Source of the DNA: an uncultured Dorea sp.
GTDB taxonomy: Bacteria > Bacillota > Clostridia > Lachnospirales > Lachnospiraceae
DNA: 64,000 nucleotides
Assembly: GCA_910584095.1 (NCBI GenBank)
Contig: CAJTYU010000002.1
Location: 101,531 to 165,530 of the forward strand
Reading direction: 5' to 3'
Below, one piece after another: positions 25,108 to 33,936 of this stretch. The notes beneath the pieces were generated by a model, which did no database searches, was not told the origin of the DNA, and saw nothing but the letters and a program-made list of their open reading frames with translations. The number at the start of each line of letters is the position of its first letter. Position 1 is the stretch's first letter. The position numbers were made by a program, and so were the translations under genes.

Positions 25108-26481
25108 CTAATCTTCAAGGGGTTTTATCTTTTCCCGATAGATGCGTTTAAGCAGGAATGCTGACAGGATAAGCGATACAAGTTCTGCAAGGGCAAAAGA
25201 CCACCATACCATGTTAAGACCGAATACTTTGGCAAATATGTATGCGGCGGGCAGTATAACTACGAGCTGCCTGCAGACAGATACAATCAGGCTGTATACG
25301 CCGTTTCCTAATGCTTGAAATACAGAACCGGCAACAATTCCAAATCCGGCAAACATAAAACATAAAGAAATTATTCTGAGAGCCGGCACGCCGATGGAAA
25401 CCATATTATTAGAAGCGTCGAACAGTGTGCGGAGCATAAATTCCGGCAGTATCTGAAAAATCAGGAAACCAATCGTCATGATAGACACTGCGATCAGCAC
25501 GCTTATTTTGATAGTCTGTATAATCCGTTTTCTATGTCTGGCGCCGTAGTTGTAAGCGATGATTGGGATGAGTCCGTTGTTCAGTCCGAATACCGGCATG
25601 AAGATAAAGCTCTGCAGCTTGAAATACACACCGAATACAGCGGCGGCCGTAGATGAGAACATCAACAGGATTCTATTCATGCCGAAGGTCATGACAGAGC
25701 CGATGGACTGCATAATAATGGAGGGGACGCCGACCTTATATATGGTGGAGATGGTTTTTCCGTGAGGACGGAACTTCATCATGTTGATATTGATTTCAGG
25801 GTTTTTCTTAATATTAAAGTAAAAGGACATAGCCACGGCGATAAGCTGTCCGATGACGGTTGCGATGGCGGCGCCGGCGACTTCGAGCTTTGGCATGCCG
25901 AATAATCCAAAAATCAGAATCGGGTCCAGAATAATATTGATGATTGCTCCGGTTCCCTGGGTGATCATATTATAAATTGTATTTCCGGTAGACTGCAGCA
26001 GCCGTTCAAAAGTGATCTGCATAAAGATTCCTACTGAAAGAACACATATAATTGTAAGGTACTGGGTTCCGTAGTGTACGATCCGCGGGTCATTTGTCTG
26101 GACAGTAAAGAAAAAATGTGCGCCGAAGATGCCGAAAACAGCAAATAATAGGCAGCTTAGGATGCTTAAGAAAATACCGTTTCTTGCAGCCTGATTGGCG
26201 CTTTCAAAGTTCTTTTCCCCAAGATTTCTTGATAATAGTGCGTTGATGCCTACGCCGGTGCCGGAAGCCACCGAAATCATTAGCGTCTGAATCGGGAATG
26301 CCAGAGAGACGGCAGTGAGCGCTTCCTCGCATAATTTGGCGACAAACATACTATCGACAATATTGTACAGGGCCTGTACGAGCATAGAAATCATCATGGG
26401 AAGAGACATGGTAACCAATAATCTCGGAACGGGCATGGTACCCATTTTGTTTTCCTGTCTGATGCTTTCTTCCAATTTCAT
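25108..26481 (-). CDS. MATE-family efflux transporter (second, NorM/MepA type)
   Basis: A 457-residue twelve-helix MATE protein; first repeat PVPRLLVTMSLPMMISMLVQALYNIVDSMFVAKL, second repeat TIYKVGVPSIIMQSIGSVMTFGMNRILLMF, plus YNMITQGTGAIINIILDPILIFG. It is clearly distinct from the 5-kb MATE protein and closer to the MepA branch. The minus-strand ATG follows AAAGGATGA and a consensus-like promoter. It is divergent from the polysaccharide deacetylase; no regulator gene is adjacent. Substrate unknown. Confidence 0.92.
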   Translation of the reverse strand: MKLEESIRQENKMGTMPVPRLLVTMSLPMMISMLVQALYNIVDSMFVAKLCEEALTAVSLAFPIQTLMISVASGTGVGINALLSRNLGEKNFESANQAARNGIFLSILSCLLFAVFGIFGAHFFFTVQTNDPRIVHYGTQYLTIICVLSVGIFMQITFERLLQSTGNTIYNMITQGTGAIINIILDPILIFGLFGMPKLEVAGAAIATVIGQLIAVAMSFYFNIKKNPEININMMKFRPHGKTISTIYKVGVPSIIMQSIGSVMTFGMNRILLMFSSTAAAVFGVYFKLQSFIFMPVFGLNNGLIPIIAYNYGARHRKRIIQTIKISVLIAVSIMTIGFLIFQILPEFMLRTLFDASNNMVSIGVPALRIISLCFMFAGFGIVAGSVFQALGNGVYSLIVSVCRQLVVILPAAYIFAKVFGLNMVWWSFALAELVSLILSAFLLKRIYREKIKPLED

Positions 26482-26527
26482 TCATCCTTTCTATTGTCTG
26501 TTTTTCTGCATTTTGCATGCGTTTGCC

Positions 26528-26556
26528 ATTATAACATCAAAAAAATTATATTGCAA
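26528..26556 (-). promoter_or_regulatory. Promoter of the second MATE gene
   Basis: Minus-strand -35 TTGCAA (26551-26556), 17-base spacer, perfect -10 TATAAT (26528-26533). TTGCAA is self-complementary, so it could also be read on the plus strand, but no matching -10 for the deacetylase gene is present at the right distance. Confidence 0.7.
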
Positions 26557-26622
26557 GAAACAACATACTGTATTTTGTATTTTCATACTATATAGGTAAG
26601 AAAATAGTAATAAGGGAAAACT

Positions 26623-27369
26623 ATGAGGAAATATGGAAAAGCAGTAAAACGGGAAACGCTGCTTATGCTTGCTTATATGCTTTGTCTGGGATTCCTTTTC
26701 GGTCCTTTTTATTATCAGTATCAGAATACAAAACAGGAAAAGAAGGAGCCGTATCTGAAGGATGTGAACGAAGCGGCTGCTTTTGTAAGCGCGTCAATAG
26801 AGGAGGAAAGGGAAAAGCCTAAGATCGCTATTACCTTTGACGATGGGCCAAGCGGCAGCTGGACGCCTGTGCTATTGGACGGCTTGAAGGAGAGAGGGGT
26901 GAAAGGGACCTTTTTTCTGATTGGGCAGAATGTGGAGAAGCACCCAGATGTGGTAAAACGTCTCTATGAAGAGGGGCATCTGATAGGAAATCATACCTAC
27001 CATCATGTAGAGATTACTAAAATTTCTGAGGATGAGGCAAGCAGAGAAATTCTGGATACTAACGACGCAATCTGCCGCATAACAGGGGAAGAAGTAGAAT
27101 ATATGCGTCCGCCCTTCGGCGCATGGCAGAGAGATCTGGAACTTAAAATGCCGGTTCTTCCAGTTATGTGGACGGTTGATCCGCTGGATTGGACGACAGA
27201 AAATACAGACGAGGTTGTGAATAAGGTAGTGACGGAGGCGGAAGAAAATGATATTATCTTATTGCACGATTGTTATAAAAGCTCTGTAGAAGCGGCGCTT
27301 CGGATTATTGATATCCTGCAGAGGGAGGGCTTTGAATTTGTAACTGTAGAAGAATTGATAATGAACTGA
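26623..27369 (+). CDS. Membrane-anchored polysaccharide deacetylase (NodB domain)
   Basis: A 248-residue extracytoplasmic carbohydrate esterase family 4 enzyme, expected to remove N-acetyl groups from peptidoglycan or a related glycan and so raise lysozyme resistance. One N-terminal helix (LLMLAYMLCLGFLFGPFYY, residues ~14-32) anchors or exports it. The NodB motifs are all present: ITFDDGP (metal Asp pair), the metal-binding histidines in GNHTYHH, RPPFGAW, MWTVDPLDW and ILLHD. The ATG follows AAGGGAAA. It is separated from rarA by 69 bases without an obvious terminator. Confidence 0.9.
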   Translation: MRKYGKAVKRETLLMLAYMLCLGFLFGPFYYQYQNTKQEKKEPYLKDVNEAAAFVSASIEEEREKPKIAITFDDGPSGSWTPVLLDGLKERGVKGTFFLIGQNVEKHPDVVKRLYEEGHLIGNHTYHHVEITKISEDEASREILDTNDAICRITGEEVEYMRPPFGAWQRDLELKMPVLPVMWTVDPLDWTTENTDEVVNKVVTEAEENDIILLHDCYKSSVEAALRIIDILQREGFEFVTVEELIMN

Positions 27370-27438
27370 CCCGGGCGTCTGAACCAGACGGAATATGGAT
27401 TAGAATTAAAAAAGAATGTAAGAAACAGGAGTTATGGG

Positions 27439-28752
27439 ATGGATTTATTTGAATATGCAAGAACTCAGACTATGGAAAAGGAATCGCCGTTAGCGGCACG
27501 TTTACGCCCCACTTCCCTTGAGGAAGTGGTGGGACAACAGCATATAATAGGAAAGGACAAGCTTCTGTACCGGGCAATTAAGGCGGATAAGCTAAGTTCC
27601 ATTATATTTTACGGACCGCCGGGAACAGGCAAGACGACGCTTGCGAAGGTGATCGCCCATACCACCAGCGCGGAGTTTACACAGATTAATGCTACATCAG
27701 CAGGAAAAAAGGATATGGAAGCTGTAGTGAAAAAAGCGCAGGATTTGAAAGGGATGTATCAGAAAAAGACGATCCTGTTCGTAGATGAGATTCATCGGTT
27801 TAATAAAGGACAGCAGGATTATCTGCTTCCTTTTGTGGAGGACGGAACGCTGATTCTAATCGGAGCGACCACGGAAAATCCGTATTTTGAGGTGAACGGC
27901 GCGCTGATTTCCAGATCCAGTATCTTCGAACTTAAGCCTTTGGACAAAGAGGATATTAAAACGCTTCTCAAAAGAGCCGTTTATGATGAAGAGAAAGGAA
28001 TGGGCAGCTATCAGGCTGAGATTGATAAAGAGGCGCTGGAATTTTTGGCAGAGGCGGCCGGAGGAGATGCGAGAAATGCATTGAATGCTGTTGAACTTGG
28101 CATACTTACCACAGACAGGAGCGCCGACGGTAAGATATATATTACTATAGAGGAAGCTTCGGAATGCATCCAGAAGCGAATAGTGCGGTATGATAAGGCC
28201 GGAGATAACCATTATGATACAATTTCCGCATTCATTAAAAGCATGAGAGGTTCCGACCCGGATGCGGCAGTGTACTATCTGGCAAAGATGCTGTATGCGG
28301 GGGAGGATATAAAATTTATTGCCAGAAGAATTATGATCTGCGCGGCGGAGGATGTGGGAAACGCGGATCCTATGGCGCTTACAGTAGCGGTATCAGCGTC
28401 CCAGGCGGTGGAGCGCATCGGGATGCCGGAGGCGCAGATTATTCTCTCTCAGGCAGTACTTTACGTGGCGGCGGCTCCTAAGAGCAATTCTGCCGTAAAC
28501 GCCATATCCGCCGCGATGGAGAATGTCAGGCAGTATCAGACAACAGTTCCGGCGCATCTTATGGACGCTCACTACGGAGGCGCCGGAAAATTAGGCCGGG
28601 GATTGGATTACAAGTACGCCCACAATTATCCCAATCACTATGTAGAGCAGCAGTATCTGCCGGATGAGATTAAGGACGCCAGATTCTATGAGCCAGGGGA
28701 CAATGGGTATGAGAAGCAGATCAAGGAATGGATGAAGTATATCCGGAAGTAG
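27439..28752 (+). CDS. rarA: Replication-associated recombination protein A (AAA+ ATPase)
   Basis: RarA/MgsA acts at stalled replication forks, related to clamp-loader subunits and eukaryotic WRNIP1. The 437-residue protein has Walker A IIFYGPPGTGKTTLAKVIA, Walker B KTILFVDEIHRFNKGQQDYLL, sensor 1 LIGATTENPYFEVNGALISRS, the lid domain, and the C-terminal tetramerisation domain with ALYVAAAPKSNSAV-type sequence and HYGGAGKLGRGLDYKYAHN. CAGGAG sits 6-7 bases before the ATG. It is followed by a weak 9-bp hairpin (28756-28784) and then the heat-shock operon promoter. Confidence 0.95.
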   Translation: MDLFEYARTQTMEKESPLAARLRPTSLEEVVGQQHIIGKDKLLYRAIKADKLSSIIFYGPPGTGKTTLAKVIAHTTSAEFTQINATSAGKKDMEAVVKKAQDLKGMYQKKTILFVDEIHRFNKGQQDYLLPFVEDGTLILIGATTENPYFEVNGALISRSSIFELKPLDKEDIKTLLKRAVYDEEKGMGSYQAEIDKEALEFLAEAAGGDARNALNAVELGILTTDRSADGKIYITIEEASECIQKRIVRYDKAGDNHYDTISAFIKSMRGSDPDAAVYYLAKMLYAGEDIKFIARRIMICAAEDVGNADPMALTVAVSASQAVERIGMPEAQIILSQAVLYVAAAPKSNSAVNAISAAMENVRQYQTTVPAHLMDAHYGGAGKLGRGLDYKYAHNYPNHYVEQQYLPDEIKDARFYEPGDNGYEKQIKEWMKYIRK

Positions 28753-28822
28753 AATCGTTTCTGTTCATCCTGTTTACAGAAACGTAGAATCACAATAGAT
28801 AATAAAAAAAGTATAAACAGTG

Positions 28823-28851
28823 TTGACAAATGAAAAACCTAGTGTTAGATT
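28823..28851 (+). promoter_or_regulatory. Heat-shock operon promoter
   Basis: -35 TTGACA (28823-28828), 17 bases, -10 TAGATT (28846-28851), with the start point expected near 28858, immediately upstream of the CIRCE element. Confidence 0.8.
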
Positions 28852-28865
28852 ATTAACTGTAAAGA

Positions 28866-28892
28866 TTAGCACTCGAATTTAGTGAGTGCTAA
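28866..28892 (+). promoter_or_regulatory. CIRCE operator
   Basis: Perfect CIRCE: TTAGCACTC, 9 bases (GAATTTAGT), GAGTGCTAA. It is the known HrcA binding site and lies just downstream of the promoter of the operon that encodes HrcA, so the operon is autoregulated and induced by heat or misfolded protein that titrates GroEL. Confidence 0.98.
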
Positions 28893-28914
28893 TAAAAAAA
28901 GGAGATTGTTTGAG

Positions 28915-29958
28915 ATGCAGGCAAGGGAGACTCTTGGTGAGAGAAAACTGACAATATTACATGCGATCATCAAGACCTATCTGGAGACTGGGGAGCCGGT
29001 AGGTTCCAGAACGATTTCCAAGTATTCGGATCTGAACTTAAGTTCGGCAACCATCCGCAATGAGATGGCGGATTTGGAGGAGCTTGGCTATATTCTGCAG
29101 CCTCACACATCTGCGGGCAGGATTCCTTCCGACAAGGGCTATCGGTTATATGTGGATATGCTGATGGATGAGAAGGAGCAGGAGTTAAATGAACTGCAGG
29201 AGCGGATGCTTGAGAAGGCAGATAAGATGGAGCAGCTTCTCAAGCAGGCGGCAAGGGTTCTGGCAAATAATACGAATTATGCTACCATGGTTTCCACACC
29301 CAGAAGCAGCGCGAACCGGATTAAGTTCATTCAGCTGTCCAAGGTGGATGAGGAGCAGATTATCGCAGTGATCGTGCTTGGGGGCAATGTGATCAAGAAC
29401 AAGATCATCAGTATGGAGGAGCCATTGAGCAATGAGAACCTGCTGAAGCTGAATATGCTTCTGAATACAACGCTTAACGGTATGTCCATTGAGGAGATCA
29501 ATCTGGGGCTGATCGCAAGACTGAAGGAGCAGGCGGGAATCCACAGCGAGGTGGTAGGCAACGTATTTGACGCGGTTGCGGACGCCATACAGGTGGATGA
29601 GGATATGCAGATCTACACCAGCGGTACGACGAATATTTTCAAGTACCCGGAGCTTTCTGATAAGCAGAGCGCACAGGAGATTATCAGCGCCTTTGAAGAA
29701 AAACAGCAGCTTACCGAACTGGTAACACAGACGCTGGCGCAGGAAGAGAACACAGGCATTCAGGTGTACATCGGCGATGAGACGCCGGTGCAGAATATGA
29801 AGGACTGCAGCGTAGTAACCGCCACCTATGAATTAGGAGAGGGCATGAAGGGAACAATCGGTATTATAGGACCGAAACGTATGGATTATGAACATGTGCT
29901 GAAATCGCTGAAGAGGCTTCAGAGCGAATTGGATGCGATTTTCCATAAACAAGTTTAA
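28915..29958 (+). CDS. hrcA: Heat-inducible transcription repressor
   Basis: HrcA binds CIRCE as a dimer and needs GroEL for full activity. The N-terminal winged HTH includes YLETGEPVGSRTISKYSDLNLSSATIRNEMADLEELGYI; the central GAF-like and dimerisation parts run to residue 347. The ATG at 28915 is placed 9-10 bases after AAAGGAG; a longer frame reaching into a GTG at 28882 would begin inside the CIRCE element and has no ribosome-binding site. It is the first gene of hrcA-grpE-dnaK-dnaJ, the standard order in Clostridia. Confidence 0.96.
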   Translation: MQARETLGERKLTILHAIIKTYLETGEPVGSRTISKYSDLNLSSATIRNEMADLEELGYILQPHTSAGRIPSDKGYRLYVDMLMDEKEQELNELQERMLEKADKMEQLLKQAARVLANNTNYATMVSTPRSSANRIKFIQLSKVDEEQIIAVIVLGGNVIKNKIISMEEPLSNENLLKLNMLLNTTLNGMSIEEINLGLIARLKEQAGIHSEVVGNVFDAVADAIQVDEDMQIYTSGTTNIFKYPELSDKQSAQEIISAFEEKQQLTELVTQTLAQEENTGIQVYIGDETPVQNMKDCSVVTATYELGEGMKGTIGIIGPKRMDYEHVLKSLKRLQSELDAIFHKQV

Positions 29959-29976
29959 TAGAAAGGTGGATTACCA

Positions 29977-30684
29977 TTGGATAAAGAAAAGGATATGAAT
30001 CAGGAAAAGACTCAGGAAGAGATGGTAAAAGAAGCCGTGGAGGAAGCGAAGAAAGCTGCGGCGGAGTCGGCAAAAACGCAGGAGAAGGAAGAGGAGCCTT
30101 GTACAGAAGAACAGACTGAACCATTAGAGGAAGAGGCAGACGAAGATTCTGCCAAAGAGGCGGAGAGCACGGATAAAGAAAGCGCGGATGCCGACGGAGC
30201 TTCCGAAGAAAAAAAGAGCCGGTTCTTTGGCAAGAAGAATAAAAAGGATAAGAAGGACGAGAAGATTGAGGAGCTTACCGATAAGCTTACCCGTCAGATG
30301 GCAGAGTTTGATAACTTCCGCAAGCGTACGGAGAAGGAGAAATCCCAGATGTACGAAATAGGGGCGAAAGATATCATAGATAAGATTCTTCCGGTAGTGG
30401 ATAATTTCGAGCGGGGGCTCGGAGCCGTTACCGAGGAAGAAAAAGAAAATCCATTCGTCCAGGGAATGGATAAGGTATACAAACAATTAATGACCACCCT
30501 GGAAGGGATCGGAGTGAAGCCGATTGAGGCAGTTGGTCAGGAGTTTAACCCGGATTTCCACAATGCAGTGATGCATGAGGAGAATGAGGAACTCGGAGAG
30601 AATATCATTTCAGAAGAGTTTCAGAAGGGCTATATGTATCGTGACTCCGTAGTGAGGCACAGTATGGTAAAGGTTGCGAATTAA
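29977..30684 (+). CDS. grpE: Nucleotide exchange factor GrpE
   Basis: Co-chaperone that releases ADP from DnaK. The 235-residue protein has a long acidic, low-complexity N-terminal arm (residues 1-85, rich in E, K, A), a coiled-coil region and the conserved C-terminal beta domain with FNPDFHNAVMHEENEELGENIISEEFQKGYMYRDSVVRHSMVKVAN. The best start is a TTG at 29977, about 8 bases after GAAAGGTGG; the first in-frame ATG (29995) has no ribosome-binding site. It lies 18 bases after hrcA and 20 before dnaK. Confidence 0.95.
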   Translation: MDKEKDMNQEKTQEEMVKEAVEEAKKAAAESAKTQEKEEEPCTEEQTEPLEEEADEDSAKEAESTDKESADADGASEEKKSRFFGKKNKKDKKDEKIEELTDKLTRQMAEFDNFRKRTEKEKSQMYEIGAKDIIDKILPVVDNFERGLGAVTEEEKENPFVQGMDKVYKQLMTTLEGIGVKPIEAVGQEFNPDFHNAVMHEENEELGENIISEEFQKGYMYRDSVVRHSMVKVAN

Positions 30685-30704
30685 AATTAGGAGGCTGAAT
30701 TATA

Positions 30705-32582
30705 ATGGGAAAAATAATTGGTATTGACTTAGGTACAACAAATAGCTGTGTAGCCGTTATGGAAGGCGGACAGCCGACAGTTATCGCGAACACAGAGGGA
30801 GCAAGGACTACGCCGTCTGTCGTTGCATTTACAAAGACGGGAGAGCGTCTGGTGGGAGAGCCTGCGAAGCGTCAGGCTGTAACCAACGCAGAGAAGACGA
30901 TTTCTTCCATCAAGAGAGAGATGGGAAGCGATTACAAGGTAAAGATTGACGAAAAGAGATATTCTCCGCAGGAGATTTCCGCTATGATCTTACAGAAGAT
31001 GAAGGCGGACGCAGAAGGATATCTTGGCGAGAAGGTAACAGAGGCAGTTATTACCGTTCCTGCTTATTTTAATGACGCGCAGCGTCAGGCTACCAAGGAC
31101 GCGGGTAAGATCGCGGGTCTTGATGTAAAGCGTATTATCAACGAGCCTACGGCCGCTGCTCTGGCTTATGGACTTGACAATGAAAAAGAGCAGAAAATCA
31201 TGGTATACGACCTTGGCGGCGGTACCTTCGACGTATCCATTATCGAGATTGGCGACGGCGTGATAGAGGTGCTTTCTACGGCCGGCAACAACAGGCTTGG
31301 CGGCGATGATTTTGACCAGAAGATTACAGATTACATGCTGGCAGAGTTCAAGAAGCAGGAGGGCGTGGATCTGTCTGCCGATAAGATGGCGCTCCAGAGA
31401 CTGAAGGAAGCGGCGGAGAAGGCAAAGAAAGAGTTGTCCTCTGCAACAACGACCAATATCAACCTTCCGTTCATTACCGCGACAAACGAAGGACCGAAGC
31501 ATTTTGATATGAACCTTACTAGGGCGAAATTCGACGAACTGACGCATGATCTGGTTGAGAAGACGGCGGAGCCTGTTACTAGGGCGTTGTCCGACGCGGG
31601 AATCACATCCTCTGAACTTGGCCAGGTACTTTTGGTCGGCGGTTCTACCCGTATTCCGGCGGTACAGGATAAGGTAAGACAGCTTACCGGCAAGGAGCCA
31701 AGCAAGTCTCTGAACCCGGATGAGTGCGTAGCGCTGGGAGCATCCGTGCAGGGCGGTAAATTAGCCGGAGACGCAGGCGCAGGAGATATCCTTCTTCTGG
31801 ACGTTACACCTCTTTCCCTGTCCATCGAGACCATGGGCGGCGTTGCTACCAGGCTGATTGAGAGGAATACGACGATTCCGACAAAGAAGAGTCAGATCTT
31901 TTCTACGGCGGCAGATAACCAGACCGCAGTTGATATCAACGTAGTACAGGGCGAGAGACAGTTTGCGAGGGACAACAAGTCCTTAGGACAGTTCCGTCTG
32001 GACGGTATTCCGCCGGCAAGGCGCGGCGTTCCGCAGATTGAGGTTACCTTTGATATTGATGCAAACGGTATTGTAAATGTATCTGCAAAGGATCTTGGCA
32101 CAGGCAAGGAGCAGCATATTACCATTACGGCGGGCTCTAACATGTCAGACGCCGATATTGAGAAGGCTGTAAAGGAAGCGGCTGAATTTGAGGCTCAGGA
32201 TAAGAAGCGCAAAGAGGGTATCGACGCAAAGAATGACGCCGACGCTATGGTATTCCAGACAGAGAAGGCCCTTGAAGAAGTGGGAGATAAGCTGGATGCG
32301 GCAGATAAGGCGGCAGTTGAGGCTGAGTGTAAAGCATTGAAAGAGCTGCTTGAGAAGGTGAACATGGATGACATTTCAGAGGCACAGACCGCAGAGATCA
32401 ACGCGGGCAAGGAGAAACTGATGGAGACGGCGCAGAAGCTGTTTGCAAAGGTTTATGAGCAGGCGCAGGGAGCTCAGGGAGCAGGCCCCGACATGGGAGC
32501 GGGAGCAGGTCCGAATCCAGGTCCGGCGCCGGAAGGATTTGACGGAGATGACGTTGTAGACGGAGATTACAAAGAAGTCTAA
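30705..32582 (+). CDS. dnaK: Chaperone DnaK (Hsp70)
   Basis: ATP-driven chaperone for folding nascent and heat-damaged proteins. The 625-residue protein shows phosphate-1 GIDLGTTNSCVAVMEGG, NEPTAAALAYGLD, phosphate-2 YDLGGGTFDVSI, the adenosine loop LLVGGSTRIPAVQ, the interdomain linker DILLLDVTPLSL, a C-terminal substrate domain, and a Gly/Ala-rich tail ending with GFDGDDVVDGDYKEV. GAGG sequence AATTAGGAGG lies 9 bases before the ATG. It is the third gene of the CIRCE operon. Confidence 0.98.
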   Translation: MGKIIGIDLGTTNSCVAVMEGGQPTVIANTEGARTTPSVVAFTKTGERLVGEPAKRQAVTNAEKTISSIKREMGSDYKVKIDEKRYSPQEISAMILQKMKADAEGYLGEKVTEAVITVPAYFNDAQRQATKDAGKIAGLDVKRIINEPTAAALAYGLDNEKEQKIMVYDLGGGTFDVSIIEIGDGVIEVLSTAGNNRLGGDDFDQKITDYMLAEFKKQEGVDLSADKMALQRLKEAAEKAKKELSSATTTNINLPFITATNEGPKHFDMNLTRAKFDELTHDLVEKTAEPVTRALSDAGITSSELGQVLLVGGSTRIPAVQDKVRQLTGKEPSKSLNPDECVALGASVQGGKLAGDAGAGDILLLDVTPLSLSIETMGGVATRLIERNTTIPTKKSQIFSTAADNQTAVDINVVQGERQFARDNKSLGQFRLDGIPPARRGVPQIEVTFDIDANGIVNVSAKDLGTGKEQHITITAGSNMSDADIEKAVKEAAEFEAQDKKRKEGIDAKNDADAMVFQTEKALEEVGDKLDAADKAAVEAECKALKELLEKVNMDDISEAQTAEINAGKEKLMETAQKLFAKVYEQAQGAQGAGPDMGAGAGPNPGPAPEGFDGDDVVDGDYKEV

Positions 32583-32627
32583 GTTGTTTGACCAATAGTA
32601 ATAGTTCGGTAAAAATTAAGGAAAGCT

Positions 32628-32674
32628 ATTCCGCGGGAGGAGACTGGAGCATGGGCCAGCCCATCTCGCGGAAT
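32628..32674 (+). repeat. Inverted repeat between dnaK and dnaJ
   Basis: ATTCCGCG (32628-32635) pairs with CGCGGAAT (32667-32674), and inside it ATGGGC-CA-GCCCAT forms a second dyad. There is no T tract, so it is more likely an mRNA processing or stability element that can give dnaK and dnaJ different amounts than a terminator. Confidence 0.5.
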
Positions 32675-32699
32675 TTCCGCGTGAAAGAAAGGGATTACA

Positions 32700-33875
32700 A
32701 TGGCAGATAAACGTGATTATTACGAGGTGCTCGGCGTCAGCAGGGATGCAGACGATGCAGCGTTAAAGAAAGCATATAGGAATGTTGCAAAAAAATACCA
32801 TCCAGATATGAATCCGGGAGATAAAGAGGCGGAGAAGAAATTTAAGGAAGCCTCTGAGGCGTATGCGGTGCTCAGCGATGCAGAAAAGAGAAGGCAGTAC
32901 GACCAGTTCGGCCATGCGGCATTTGAAGGCGGAGCCGGCGGAGGCGGATTTGGCGGATTCGATTTTGGAGGCGCTGATTTCAGCGATATATTTGGAGATA
33001 TATTCGGCGATTTGTTCGGAGGCGGAGGCAGAAGAAGCGGACGCGCAAATCAGGGACCAATGAAAGGCATGAATATCCGTAAGGGAGTAAGGATTACCTT
33101 CGAGGAAGCAGTGTTCGGCTGTGAAAAGGAGATTGAGGTTGTGTTAAAAGATCCGTGCCCAAAGTGTAACGGAACCGGCGCAAAGCCGGGAACCTCGCCG
33201 GAGACCTGTTCAAAATGCGGCGGCAAGGGTCAGGTAGTATATACGCAGCAGTCCTTCTTTGGAACGGTCCAGAATGTTCAGACCTGTCCGGACTGTCATG
33301 GAACCGGCAAGATTATCAGGGAAAAATGTTCGGACTGCAGCGGAAGCGGATTTATTTCAAATAGAAAGAAGATTTCCGTATCCATTCCTGCCGGAATCGA
33401 TAACGGACAGAGCGTAAGAATCAGGGAAAAGGGCGAGCCGGGCGTAAACGGCGGACCGAGAGGCGATTTGCTGGTTGAAGTGGCTGTATCCAGACATCCG
33501 ATCTTCCAGCGTCAGGATATGCATATTTTCTCTACAGCTCCGATTTCTTTTGCTCAGGCGGCGCTTGGCGCGGAGGTGAAGATTAAGACAGTAGACGGCG
33601 AAGTGCTCTATAATGTGAAGCCGGGAACAAAGACGGACACCAAGGTAAGGCTTAGGGGCAAAGGCGTGCCCTCTGTGAGAAATTCCCAAGTCCGGGGCGA
33701 TCACTATGTGACGCTGGTGATCCAGACGCCGGAAAAGCTCAGTTCAGAGGCAAAAGAAGCGCTGCGCAGGTTTGATGAACTGACCGGAAACACGCTGAAT
33801 ATTCCGGAGGAGAATAAGACGAAACCAAAGAAAAAGGGATTTATGAATAAAATGAAAGAAGCCTTCGATGATTAA
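32700..33875 (+). CDS. dnaJ: Co-chaperone DnaJ (Hsp40)
   Basis: Type I Hsp40 that delivers unfolded clients to DnaK and stimulates its ATPase. The 391-residue protein has an N-terminal J domain with YHPD (HPD at about residue 35), a Gly/Phe-rich linker with GGAGGGGFGGFDFGGADF, four zinc-finger motifs (CPKCNGTGAKPG, CSKCGGKGQV, CPDCHGTGKI, CSDCSGSGF) and the two client-binding beta domains. AAAGGGA lies 7 bases before the ATG. It ends the hrcA operon; its last codons overlap a terminator hairpin. Confidence 0.97.
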   Translation: MADKRDYYEVLGVSRDADDAALKKAYRNVAKKYHPDMNPGDKEAEKKFKEASEAYAVLSDAEKRRQYDQFGHAAFEGGAGGGGFGGFDFGGADFSDIFGDIFGDLFGGGGRRSGRANQGPMKGMNIRKGVRITFEEAVFGCEKEIEVVLKDPCPKCNGTGAKPGTSPETCSKCGGKGQVVYTQQSFFGTVQNVQTCPDCHGTGKIIREKCSDCSGSGFISNRKKISVSIPAGIDNGQSVRIREKGEPGVNGGPRGDLLVEVAVSRHPIFQRQDMHIFSTAPISFAQAALGAEVKIKTVDGEVLYNVKPGTKTDTKVRLRGKGVPSVRNSQVRGDHYVTLVIQTPEKLSSEAKEALRRFDELTGNTLNIPEENKTKPKKKGFMNKMKEAFDD

Positions 33876-33890
33876 TCGGGGGCTTCTTTT
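33855..33890 (+). terminator. Terminator overlapping the dnaJ stop codon
   Basis: AAAGAAGCC (33855-33863) pairs with GGCTTCTTT (33881-33889), with an inner CGAT/ATCG block, and ends in a short T run. The dnaJ stop lies inside the hairpin. Confidence 0.7.
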
Positions 33891-33936
33891 AAAGGGTCAG
33901 CTTTTCTTTTCGGCAAGGCCGCACTCGGCAAATATA

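Noticed and set aside
28882..28914. hrcA start at a GTG in the longer frame
   Set aside because: It would begin inside the CIRCE operator and has no ribosome-binding site; the ATG at 28915 has AAAGGAG.
30990..31547. 185-codon minus-strand frame inside dnaK
   Set aside because: Shadow of the highly conserved dnaK coding sequence; composition is not protein-like.
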